From positions 1-7,883 of the forward strand of contig DAOUUM010000120.1 in NCBI GenBank assembly GCA_030668165.1: a stretch of 7,883 bases of DNA, in the 5' to 3' direction. The notes below the pieces were generated by a model that had not been told where the DNA came from, did not search any database, and worked only from the letters and a program-made list of their open reading frames with translations. Below are positions 1-5,243 of the stretch, piece by piece. The position numbers and the translations under genes were made by a program. The DNA comes from Candidatus Heimdallarchaeota archaeon. Its GTDB lineage: Archaea; Asgardarchaeota; Heimdallarchaeia; Heimdallarchaeales; Kariarchaeaceae. Every line of letters starts with the position of its first letter. Position 1 is the stretch's first letter.

Positions 1-2
1 CA

Positions 3-242
3 GATGAAGAATCTCTGTATGCAAGAGAGGTATTCGCAATTAGGAAATTCACTAATAAAGATGTGAAATTGCAAAAAGTGTCCCCTTACAACTCATCAAG
101 AATACATGTGGATTGTGGTGGAACTCTGAAAAGAGATATATTGAAAAATCAATATGACATCGCACCCTGCTTAAGGTGCAATAAACTGGTAAATACACAT
201 AAAAATGCGGCTATTTACCTTGTCAGGTCCACAAAACCCTGA
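3..242 (+). CDS. TnpB/IS605 OrfB-like nuclease, C-terminal fragment
   Basis: This frame is open from the window edge to a TGA at 240-242 and gives 79 residues; the rest lies upstream, outside the window. The pattern fits the end of TnpB-type RNA-guided nucleases: a hydrophobic strand (KDVKLQKV), then SPYNSSR like the family's P-x-x-TS/SS motif, then H-x2-C-G, about 17 residues, C-x2-C, and finally a NAA motif. In TnpB the zinc finger is C-x2-C ... C-x2-C, followed by D-x-N-A-A, where D is the third RuvC catalytic residue. Here the first Cys is His (residue 36 of the fragment) and the D position reads His (HKNAA, residues 66-70). A His can still bind zinc, but the loss of Asp predicts weak or absent DNA cleavage. 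It could be a decayed transposon gene, a domesticated nuclease-dead TnpB, or an unrelated zinc-ribbon protein. The first two RuvC motifs cannot be seen. Confidence 0.55.
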   Translation, partial: DEESLYAREVFAIRKFTNKDVKLQKVSPYNSSRIHVDCGGTLKRDILKNQYDIAPCLRCNKLVNTHKNAAIYLVRSTKP

Positions 243-295
243 CAGACTCTGTTTTCAGAGTACATGACAGATTTTGTCATGTAAAACGTTTTGTG
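160..295 (+). ncRNA. Candidate reRNA/omegaRNA scaffold at the tnpB 3' end
   Basis: TnpB proteins use a guide RNA whose scaffold overlaps the 3' end of tnpB and the element's right end, with the guide read from the flanking DNA just beyond. The hairpins at 221-283 are in the right place and orientation for this. The 5' limit given here is only a guess, since such RNAs are often 100-200 nt long. If the element ends near 283-300, the guide would be read from the 3' end of the convergent MscS gene in antisense. No promoter or processing site can be assigned from sequence alone, and the hairpins may instead serve only as a terminator. Confidence 0.3.
221..295. repeat. Cluster of inverted repeats between convergent genes
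   Basis: Three perfect hairpins lie in series. The first is TGTCAGG (221-227) with CCTGACA (238-244), which spans the stop codon of the upstream gene. The second is ACTCTG (246-251) with CAGAGT (256-261) around a TTTT loop. The third is TACATGACA (261-269) with TGTCATGTA (275-283), a 9-bp stem with a 5-nt loop. An alternative outer stem, CACAAAAC (230-237) with GTTTTGTG (288-295), would enclose the last two and exclude the first. AAAACGTTTT (283-292) is itself a palindrome. TGTCA/TGACA recurs four times. Such density is unlikely by chance in about 75 bp. It may be a transposon end, a structured RNA, or a two-way terminator for the convergent genes. Confidence 0.75.
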
Positions 296-311
296 TCGTA
301 TATCAATTGTA

Positions 312-1109
312 TCAGTGAAACTGGGCTGCAATATCATCTAGGAAATTAGTTTTGTTCTTTAGTATAGTAATTGGATCCTTTGCTCTCAAAATGAAAGTAT
401 ATTCAAAACGGTGATTAATCGTGTATGGTATATATTCAGGAAGATAACCAAAAACACTCTCGTATTTCTTACAAATCTTTTCAAATTTGGCCTTCATCTG
501 CTTTAGATCTATTAATGGAGCACCCCAGATAAAGGTGTAATGTGTGACCTCCTGATCATCATCTAAAGTTTTCATCACCTTGTCAGTCCATGATAGTCTT
601 TCCAGTTGCGAAACCATGGGATTCACTTTTTTATCATAATTTATTATTATCGAACTGATAATTTTCTTGTTGGGTATCGATTCTATCACTCCCTCAAAAT
701 TGAGTAGTGTTGTGTAATTTAGTGAGATCTCAGTGACCACACCCTCGGAATTACCAATTTTGACAAAATCATTTACTTTGATTGGCTTGGTAATGATTAT
801 GTAAAAACCAGATACAAAATTTTGAATGGTGTGTATGGATGCAAATGACACCATGGACCCCAAAAATATTGAAAGACTCAGAACTGCATCGTTACCAATT
901 TCAAGTATTATTACTGCAGAATATAGTATTAGTAATGCCACACCAAATCTCGTAAAAACACGTAATCCATTGACCAAATCCGCTGGGAGAGAATTCCTCT
1001 CAACAGTTTTTCGAATTGTTGACAAAACAATTCTCTGCAATATGAAGATTAGAATCACGGCAATAAGAAAATACAGGTAATCCCAATCCCATATAATAGG
1101 ATCTGCCAT
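312..1109 (-). CDS. MscS-family mechanosensitive channel, divergent paralogue
   Basis: This 265-residue membrane protein is of the small-conductance mechanosensitive channel family, whose members form heptameric pores that open under membrane tension. Helices lie at about 10-28, 49-70 and 76-110. The last helix runs into the family's beta domain: KPIKVNDFVKIGNSEGVVTEI (near 108-128) and then IPNKKI (145-150). The C-terminal alpha/beta part (about 190-265) shares GY.P.Y and a DP..IL pattern with the upstream MscS gene, so the two are paralogues. The pore helix is unusual: it has few of the small Gly/Ala residues that normally pack TM3, and has Ser, Phe, Ile and His instead. The ATG at 1107-1109 shares one base with the upstream stop (TAATG) and follows a strong SD, AGGAGGT (1118-1124), 8 nt upstream. 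It may form mixed channels with its neighbour. Confidence 0.9.
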   Translation of the reverse strand: MADPIIWDWDYLYFLIAVILIFILQRIVLSTIRKTVERNSLPADLVNGLRVFTRFGVALLILYSAVIILEIGNDAVLSLSIFLGSMVSFASIHTIQNFVSGFYIIITKPIKVNDFVKIGNSEGVVTEISLNYTTLLNFEGVIESIPNKKIISSIIINYDKKVNPMVSQLERLSWTDKVMKTLDDDQEVTHYTFIWGAPLIDLKQMKAKFEKICKKYESVFGYLPEYIPYTINHRFEYTFILRAKDPITILKNKTNFLDDIAAQFH

Positions 1110-2050
1110 TATTTCTTACCTCCTGTAGCCTTAGGTTTCGGCTTAACTGCCTGTAATTCCTCGAAGACCGTGACATAAAGATCCTCAAGATATTGAGGTT
1201 GCACATCAAGTATTTGATGGGGATTATCCACCACGATAACTACCCTCATATCCTGTCTGAATATGTATTTATTGAAGAAATATCTGGGTTTATAGCCAAG
1301 TTTTTTGTCCCACCTGGTATTTAAGTTCTTCATCCGCCTATTCACAGTGGCTAGGGGAATGTCTGGAGAAATAATATTTAATTTGAGCTGAACAGTGAAT
1401 GGAAATCTTACAATTTCCTTTCCTCCAATGATCTCTTTCATCATTTCATCCCTTAATTTCTTGGATTTGCTTGATTTTTCCTGCATATCCAATATATCTT
1501 TCTTAAGGGTTTGAAAACCCAATTCAAATCCCCTTTCCGCGTTTTCCTCAAGATCTTTGATCTGTATGGAACAGTTGATGAGATTAGCATCAAGGAGACT
1601 TTTATTTGGAATTATGATTACTGATTCATCCAGTGCAAGTAATTTGGAATAGTTCAAACCAATCTCCATCACTATACCCTCTGTACCTTTGACCTGGATC
1701 AGATCACCTATGCCAAAGGGACGAACTGCTATGAGATAGAAACCAGCCACAGTGTTACCGATAACCACAGACATGGCAAAACCTATACCGGTACCGAAGA
1801 GAGCCGACATTCCCAAAATAGCTGCAGGATCAATATCAAATATTATTGTTGTCAAGACAATTATCACTAATGCTTGTACTATACTTATTCCAAGCATAAG
1901 TCCATTGTTTACTTCTGAACCGACTTTTTCCCCAACACGTTTGATATATCTTTTTATCATAAATCCGATAAACCAAACTGCAACCAGTACTCCTAGGAAG
2001 ACAAGGATTTTAATCCACAAATCTGGGGCAGTATCGTACCAAAACCACAT
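1109..2050 (-). CDS. MscS-family mechanosensitive ion channel
   Basis: This 313-residue channel protein has helices at about 11-32, 50-72 and 77-110. The third has the Gly/Ala-rich pore-lining pattern of MscS TM3: AILG near 77-80, then G86, G88 and G90. It is followed by the family beta domain, RPFGIGDLIQVKGTEGIVMEIG (about 110-131) and VIIIPNKSL (144-152). A long, charged, probably helical insert (about 165-210, ending near KEIIGG) precedes the C-terminal alpha/beta vestibule region, and the tail is Lys-rich. The likely role is turgor-gated release of solutes or ions at the cytoplasmic membrane. It is first in a two-gene operon with a shorter paralogue. The ATG start lies about 30 nt downstream of a TATA-like box with no SD, which fits a near-leaderless transcript. 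Confidence 0.95.
   Translation of the reverse strand: MWFWYDTAPDLWIKILVFLGVLVAVWFIGFMIKRYIKRVGEKVGSEVNNGLMLGISIVQALVIIVLTTIIFDIDPAAILGMSALFGTGIGFAMSVVIGNTVAGFYLIAVRPFGIGDLIQVKGTEGIVMEIGLNYSKLLALDESVIIIPNKSLLDANLINCSIQIKDLEENAERGFELGFQTLKKDILDMQEKSSKSKKLRDEMMKEIIGGKEIVRFPFTVQLKLNIISPDIPLATVNRRMKNLNTRWDKKLGYKPRYFFNKYIFRQDMRVVIVVDNPHQILDVQPQYLEDLYVTVFEELQAVKPKPKATGGKK
1118..1124 (-). promoter_or_regulatory. Strong Shine-Dalgarno for the second MscS gene
   Basis: AGGAGGT on the minus strand lies 8 nt before the ATG at 1107-1109, inside the end of the upstream MscS gene. Together with the TAATG stop/start overlap it points to coupled translation of the two channel proteins, and it fixes the start of the downstream gene. 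Confidence 0.85.
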
Positions 2051-2074
2051 AAAATCATGATAATAAGTTATTAT

Positions 2075-2085
2075 TTTAAATATAA
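2075..2085 (-). promoter_or_regulatory. TATA-like box for the MscS operon
   Basis: On the minus strand the AT-rich element TTATATTTAAA is centred about 30 nt upstream of the ATG at 2048-2050. Archaeal TATA boxes sit about 26 nt upstream of the transcription start, so the transcript would begin a few bases before the ATG. No SD is visible there. The whole 125-bp gap is AT-rich, so the exact box is uncertain. Confidence 0.45.
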
Positions 2086-2175
2086 TCAGATCATACCATA
2101 TAATATATCAAGTTATTATTTTTTAGAACTTAATTTCCCAATTTGTCATCCATATGAGGGTGGAATTCTTTGCCC

Positions 2176-3306
2176 CTAGTTAAAAATTCCCTGCAAATCA
2201 GTTTCTTGATTTAGATTAAGATCACCCTCGGGAAGCAATTGTTTCAAAAGCCACTTCAACTCATCTGGTATTGAGTAACCAGGAATCCCAAATTCAGATG
2301 GCATAACAATTGCAGTCACCAAAATTGTGTGAATTTTCTCTAACATTGCATGATAGGAGGGATGTGATCCCGTTGTTATCAATAGGGATCGATAATTGTT
2401 GCTTGTCTCAACATAAAGCGCTGAATTCTCAAAATCTACCTTGATGCTCTGTGTATCCTCACCAACCAGATTATCAAACATCTGGATTATCGTTGAGATT
2501 ACACTCCCCTCCAGTAATAACAAGGAGGTGCTCTCCTTGATCCATGAGAATGATATATTACCATGTTGATCCATTAATAAAAGTAAAAGTGGTTCATAAC
2601 CCTCTCGGGTCCATTCAAATGGTTTAGATCCCAGAGTTAATATCGGAACCATCAATAGAATTAGAGGCAGTATAAAATAAACAGGCATGATCGAACTGAG
2701 CTCGGAGATCTTTGGTAGAAACTGGATGAATATAAATCCAACACCGAAAAATTGCCAGCTGATAAGATGAGTTATACCCTTGGTCTTCAGGAATGGGATA
2801 TTCTCGTGCTTAACAGATGCCTGGTATATAATTTCAGAATCTCTGCTTATATTAAGGTAAAAAATGAGTGAGTAGATCAGTAAGATAATATCATAAGAGG
2901 TAAAACCAGTATCTCTTGCAATATAAGTAAGTCCACTGGCAAAGCCCAGATCAATATCGAAGATGATAAGGGATATTAAAATACCAGTAATCAGAGATTG
3001 TATACCCATGCTAATAATATCTACCATAGTTCTTCTCACCACCTGATGAGCAAAGCTCAGAATTGAGAATGCCATGAAGGACAGTATCTTTGCCACCCGA
3101 TAGCTGAATTCCACTGTTTCGGGAAAAGCAATACCGATCAAATGAAAGATAATTGATAGCGAGATTATTAACAATCCAACACCCCAGGTGCCAATAGATC
3201 CCTCCTTCCATTTGAAAAATAAAGAAACCAGATATATTGATATCCCAACAAAGGTAATGAGAAGAAATAGATCAATACCTAGGGATAACCCGGAAATGTA
3301 ATTCAT
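2176..3306 (-). CDS. Seven-helix membrane protein with longin-like tail
   Basis: I do not recognise a named family. With the start at 3306 the protein has 376 residues. About seven hydrophobic helices lie near 9-31, 41-60, 71-88, 99-117, 138-152, 182-199 and 208-226, like the 7TM sensor modules in front of some histidine kinases, but no kinase domain follows. Residues about 236-335 form a soluble domain: strands LLLLLMDQHGNISFSW, helix SVISTIIQMFDNLVG, strands SIKVDF, SALYVE and RSLLITT, then helix YHAMLEKIHTILV. This beta-beta-alpha-beta-beta-beta-alpha order fits longin folds (roadblock domains have an extra first helix). Such domains bind small GTPases or form dimers, so a membrane scaffold or sensor is possible; that is inference. 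An upstream in-frame ATG at 3316-3318 would lie before the predicted transcription start, so I prefer 3306. Confidence 0.8.
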   Translation of the reverse strand: MNYISGLSLGIDLFLLITFVGISIYLVSLFFKWKEGSIGTWGVGLLIISLSIIFHLIGIAFPETVEFSYRVAKILSFMAFSILSFAHQVVRRTMVDIISMGIQSLITGILISLIIFDIDLGFASGLTYIARDTGFTSYDIILLIYSLIFYLNISRDSEIIYQASVKHENIPFLKTKGITHLISWQFFGVGFIFIQFLPKISELSSIMPVYFILPLILLMVPILTLGSKPFEWTREGYEPLLLLLMDQHGNISFSWIKESTSLLLLEGSVISTIIQMFDNLVGEDTQSIKVDFENSALYVETSNNYRSLLITTGSHPSYHAMLEKIHTILVTAIVMPSEFGIPGYSIPDELKWLLKQLLPEGDLNLNQETDLQGIFN

Positions 3307-3330
3307 ACAATGTACCATTTATAGCATGTG

Positions 3331-3340
3331 CATATAAAGA
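3331..3340 (-). promoter_or_regulatory. TATA box for the 7TM-longin gene
   Basis: TCTTTATATG on the minus strand is a good archaeal TATA box, preceded by an A-rich stretch that could serve as the BRE. It is centred 29 nt before the ATG at 3304-3306, predicting a transcript that starts about 3 nt before that codon. This argues against the in-frame ATG at 3316-3318. Confidence 0.6.
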
Positions 3341-3398
3341 TGTTTTTTATCATACCTAAGTTTTTGATTTATTATTATCGTATCAGTGGGTAATAATT

Positions 3399-3848
3399 TC
3401 AATTATTGCTTTCAATGTATACAGATGGTTTGATCTCGGTTTCATCACGGGAATGAACCTTATCAGCAATTTTGCTCTTAAGAAAATTATAAAAACCTTC
3501 AAATTCCTCATAATTTCTGAAGTGTATTTTAATCTCCTCAGTAGCGGTCATAATATGAAATTCCTTGTGAATTGCATTGGAGACCACTCCCTGCACATCA
3601 TCAAATTTAAGGAATAAATTGCTGGGATGCAATTTCATCAGTTCACTGGTGGTTTTATTTGCTCTACCCCTTCTTTTGATCTCATCCAGGATGGGATGAA
3701 TAATTGGAATTCGATAGTGTGTTCTTTGCCAAACGTAACTCCAACCAAAGCCCTCATCTTTTGAATATATATCGAAATATTGCCTTACGATAGACATGAA
3801 ATCCCTGTTCACTCCAATTCCTTTGTAGAAAATACTTGTCTCACTCAT
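3399..3848 (-). CDS. Unknown small protein, PH-like C-terminal half, coupled to atpD
   Basis: I do not recognise this 149-residue protein. The N-terminal half (1-60) is mixed and rich in aromatic residues (IFYKGIG, QYFDIY, FGWSYVWQRTHY), and a basic stretch KRRGRANK follows (58-65). Residues about 75-126 resemble the end of a PH-like domain: NLFLKFDDVQGVV, EFHIMTA and IKIHF strands, then a helix NYEEFEGFYNFLKSKI. There is no signal peptide or membrane helix, so it is probably cytosolic. The ATG at 3846-3848 overlaps the atpD stop (ATGAGTGA, 8 nt) and has the SD AGGTGA five bases upstream. A longer GTG start at 3857 would place the start inside that SD, so ATG is preferred. Tight coupling suggests production with ATPase subunit D and perhaps a role near the membrane or the ATPase; this is inference only. 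Confidence 0.75.
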   Translation of the reverse strand: MSETSIFYKGIGVNRDFMSIVRQYFDIYSKDEGFGWSYVWQRTHYRIPIIHPILDEIKRRGRANKTTSELMKLHPSNLFLKFDDVQGVVSNAIHKEFHIMTATEEIKIHFRNYEEFEGFYNFLKSKIADKVHSRDETEIKPSVYIESNN

Positions 3849-4509
3849 TTGTTTCACCTGTCATTTTTATTTCCTTCTTCAGATTAAGTTTCTTTTTGAT
3901 TACCTTCATCCTGCTGAAATTCTCTCTCTCCTCTTCTTCTAGCGAGAGATCAATGAACCTAGCAGTATTTGTAAGACGGGGAATAATAATATAATTAAGT
4001 GCATTTACTCTCCGCTTGGTTGAGGAAATCTCATATGATAATTTTTGCAAGGTAGCAAGTTTTTCAGCTAGATTCGTTACCGAGTAGATGTACTCACGAA
4101 AAGCTGAAATCGCATTATCAAGTGTAATTGATGTGAATTCAGAACCATAAAATGGCATTTTTAAGATTTTTCTCTCAAGAGCCAGTTTAGGTGTCTTGAC
4201 ACCCATGATACTCTTGGTAGAAGCATTTAAAGTCAGAGTATGAGGTGCAGAAAAACCAATTTCTTTCAACTTGGAAATACCCATCTTCAAACTTGCCAAT
4301 TTTAATTGCTCGTGTGCAACATCCAGAGCTTCCTCTGATTCAGATTGAGCCGACTTGATCTCATCCAACACATTATAGAACTCAATAATAAGGGCATCTA
4401 CCTTCTCTTTTAACAAATCATGACCATGCGTGGCAAGCTTAATCTTAGTTTTTAGCTCAAGAAGTACCATTCTGGTAGTTGAAACGTTCAAAATTTCTGT
4501 AGAACTCAC
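3841..4509 (-). CDS. atpD: A/V-type ATP synthase subunit D
   Basis: Subunit D forms the central rotor shaft of the archaeal A-type/vacuolar ATPase, turning inside the A3B3 head and passing torque to or from the membrane ring. The 222-residue length is close to the usual 200-220. Hallmarks are TTRM then a long basic helix (LKTKIKLATHGHDLLKEKVDAL, about 19-40) at the N-terminus, and at the C-terminus STKRRVNALNY (163-173), IPRL (176-179) and RENFSRMKVIKKK (195-207); these two helices make the coiled-coil shaft. The start is GTG. It gives 14 residues up to the TRM methionine, as in eukaryotic subunit D, and lies about 31 nt from a TATA-like box. No other ATPase genes flank it. That is unusual, because archaeal ATPase genes are normally clustered. 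A small gene overlaps its 3' end. Confidence 0.95.
   Translation of the reverse strand: MSSTEILNVSTTRMVLLELKTKIKLATHGHDLLKEKVDALIIEFYNVLDEIKSAQSESEEALDVAHEQLKLASLKMGISKLKEIGFSAPHTLTLNASTKSIMGVKTPKLALERKILKMPFYGSEFTSITLDNAISAFREYIYSVTNLAEKLATLQKLSYEISSTKRRVNALNYIIIPRLTNTARFIDLSLEEEERENFSRMKVIKKKLNLKKEIKMTGETNE
3854..3859 (-). promoter_or_regulatory. Shine-Dalgarno deciding the start of the atpD partner gene
   Basis: AGGTGA on the minus strand, inside the last codons of atpD, lies 5 nt before the ATG at 3846-3848. It supports the ATG over the GTG at 3855-3857, which falls within the SD itself, and indicates coupled translation with atpD. Confidence 0.7.
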
Positions 4510-4534
4510 TCTGAACTGATCAGAAAAACACTAA

Positions 4535-4545
4535 CTAAAAATAAT
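4535..4545 (-). promoter_or_regulatory. TATA-like box for atpD
   Basis: ATTATTTTTAG on the minus strand is centred about 31 nt before the GTG start, so the leader would be only about 5 nt. A small palindrome, CTGATCAG (4516-4523), lies between the box and the gene. No SD precedes the start. Confidence 0.4.
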
Positions 4546-4638
4546 TCGCATCATAGACAGAATTTATTATTAATATGGAATCAAAATATTAAACTCAGAC
4601 CTCAACATAAAATGAAATCCAAATTATCCCCCAGAATA

Positions 4639-5022
4639 TCAGTTTAGAGCCGAAAGTAATTGAGTTGGATCGAAATATACCTCATTCCGGATGATTTTTC
4701 TTTTATCAGAATCGAGTTCCACTATATCCATCCCAAATTCTACAATTTGCCTATTTGCTGTAGGAATGATTGCTTTCCATTTGAGATTAAATCCCTGTTT
4801 GGTGGGAAAGAGCTCAACTAATTCCCATTTCCACTTTGGATTCCTAGCCAATAATTTTTTCAAATAGTTAAGAAGGTGTTCCTGTTCAGATATACCTTTT
4901 GGATTAGCTGGATCCTGATAATATGCGTCTACTGCATAAAAACTAATCAATTTTTCGGGATTATTACCAGTCCATGCTGCTAACCAATCATTACATAAAG
5001 CTTCCAAAATTTCAGTTTCCAT
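4639..5022 (-). CDS. SnoaL/NTF2-like protein
   Basis: This 127-residue cytosolic protein has the SnoaL-like/NTF2-like cone fold pattern: an N-terminal helix with WLAAWTGNNPEKLISFYAVDAYYQDPANPKGI split over residues 13-44, a second helix HLLNYLKKLLARNPKW (49-64), and then a curved sheet (ELVELFP, FNLKWKAIIP, IVEFGMDIVEL, IIRNEVYFD). The length is normal for a single domain. Family members include polyketide cyclases, isomerases and many small-ligand-binding proteins; acidic and aromatic residues (D32, Y35, D37, D99, N113) line the likely pocket. The substrate cannot be told. It is transcribed away from STT3 and ahead of atpD, with its own TATA-like box, so I infer no functional link. The ATG is 27 nt downstream of that box, which fits a near-leaderless message. 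Confidence 0.85.
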   Translation of the reverse strand: METEILEALCNDWLAAWTGNNPEKLISFYAVDAYYQDPANPKGISEQEHLLNYLKKLLARNPKWKWELVELFPTKQGFNLKWKAIIPTANRQIVEFGMDIVELDSDKRKIIRNEVYFDPTQLLSALN

Positions 5023-5044
5023 GTAATATAGTGCAATGATAAAT

Positions 5045-5054
5045 CATAATAAAG
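5045..5054 (-). promoter_or_regulatory. TATA-like box for the SnoaL-like gene
   Basis: CTTTATTATG on the minus strand is centred about 27 nt before the ATG at 5020-5022, predicting transcription from at or next to the start codon. No SD is present, as expected for a leaderless archaeal message. Confidence 0.5.
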
Positions 5055-5098
5055 TTATTAACAATATCTGTATTAATAACAGAGTTGAAATCCTAATT

Positions 5099-5128
5099 TC
5101 CAATTAAACTATTAAATATTGAATTGGA
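5099..5128. repeat. Inverted repeat in the divergent promoter region
   Basis: TCCAATT (5099-5105) and AATTGGA (5122-5128) form a 7-bp inverted repeat with a 16-bp spacer, followed by a short hairpin, GATGG (5127-5131) with CCATC (5138-5142). They lie between the two diverging promoters and could be an operator. In such AT-rich DNA, chance is a real alternative. Confidence 0.3.
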
Positions 5129-5183
5129 TGGAGGAAACCATCATTTCTCTAAACATATAATAAATTCCCATCGGTTTCTTTAT

Positions 5184-5193
5184 CTTTTTATAC
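5184..5193 (+). promoter_or_regulatory. TATA box for the STT3 gene
   Basis: CTTTTTATAC is a good archaeal TATA box. Transcription would start near 5215 and leave a leader of about 29 nt before the GTG at 5244, in contrast to the near-leaderless genes on the other strand. No convincing SD is present in this leader. Confidence 0.6.
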
Positions 5194-5243
5194 ATTCATA
5201 ATCAAAATCGATTAAGTAGATAATAAAAAAATTCTACTGATTC

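Larger units (their letters stand above)
1..295 (+). mobile_element. Possible right part of an IS200/IS605-like element
   Basis: This call rests on the TnpB-like reading frame followed at once by subterminal hairpins, the arrangement at the right end of IS200/IS605 elements. These elements move as single strands and end in imperfect palindromes rather than terminal inverted repeats. The left end and any tnpA would lie upstream of the window. The exact right boundary is unknown; position 295 is the end of the outer inverted repeat. If real, the element stops within about 20 bp of the stop codon of the convergent MscS gene. A domesticated, immobile tnpB-like gene would look the same in this window. 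Confidence 0.35.

Noticed and set aside
826..1080. Open frame of 84 codons on the plus strand
   Set aside because: It lies wholly inside the second MscS gene on the opposite strand; the protein has no recognisable feature and there is no promoter or SD.
1000..1209. Open frame of 69 codons on the minus strand
   Set aside because: It is out of frame across the junction of the two MscS genes, whose frames are both strongly supported.
1752..2060. Open frame of 102 codons on the plus strand
   Set aside because: It is antisense to the N-terminal helices of the first MscS gene; the Ile/Thr/Pro-rich product is what a reversed membrane-helix code gives.
3011..3211. Open frame of 66 codons on the minus strand
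   Set aside because: It lies in another frame within the 7TM-longin gene, with no supporting signal.
3307..3318. Extended start (ATG at 3316-3318) for the 7TM-longin protein
   Set aside because: The TATA box at 3331-3340 predicts transcription starting near 3309, downstream of this codon.
5084..5110. GTTGAAATC-type stretch resembling an archaeal CRISPR repeat
   Set aside because: There is a single copy and no spaced repeats follow, so it is chance likeness in AT-rich DNA.
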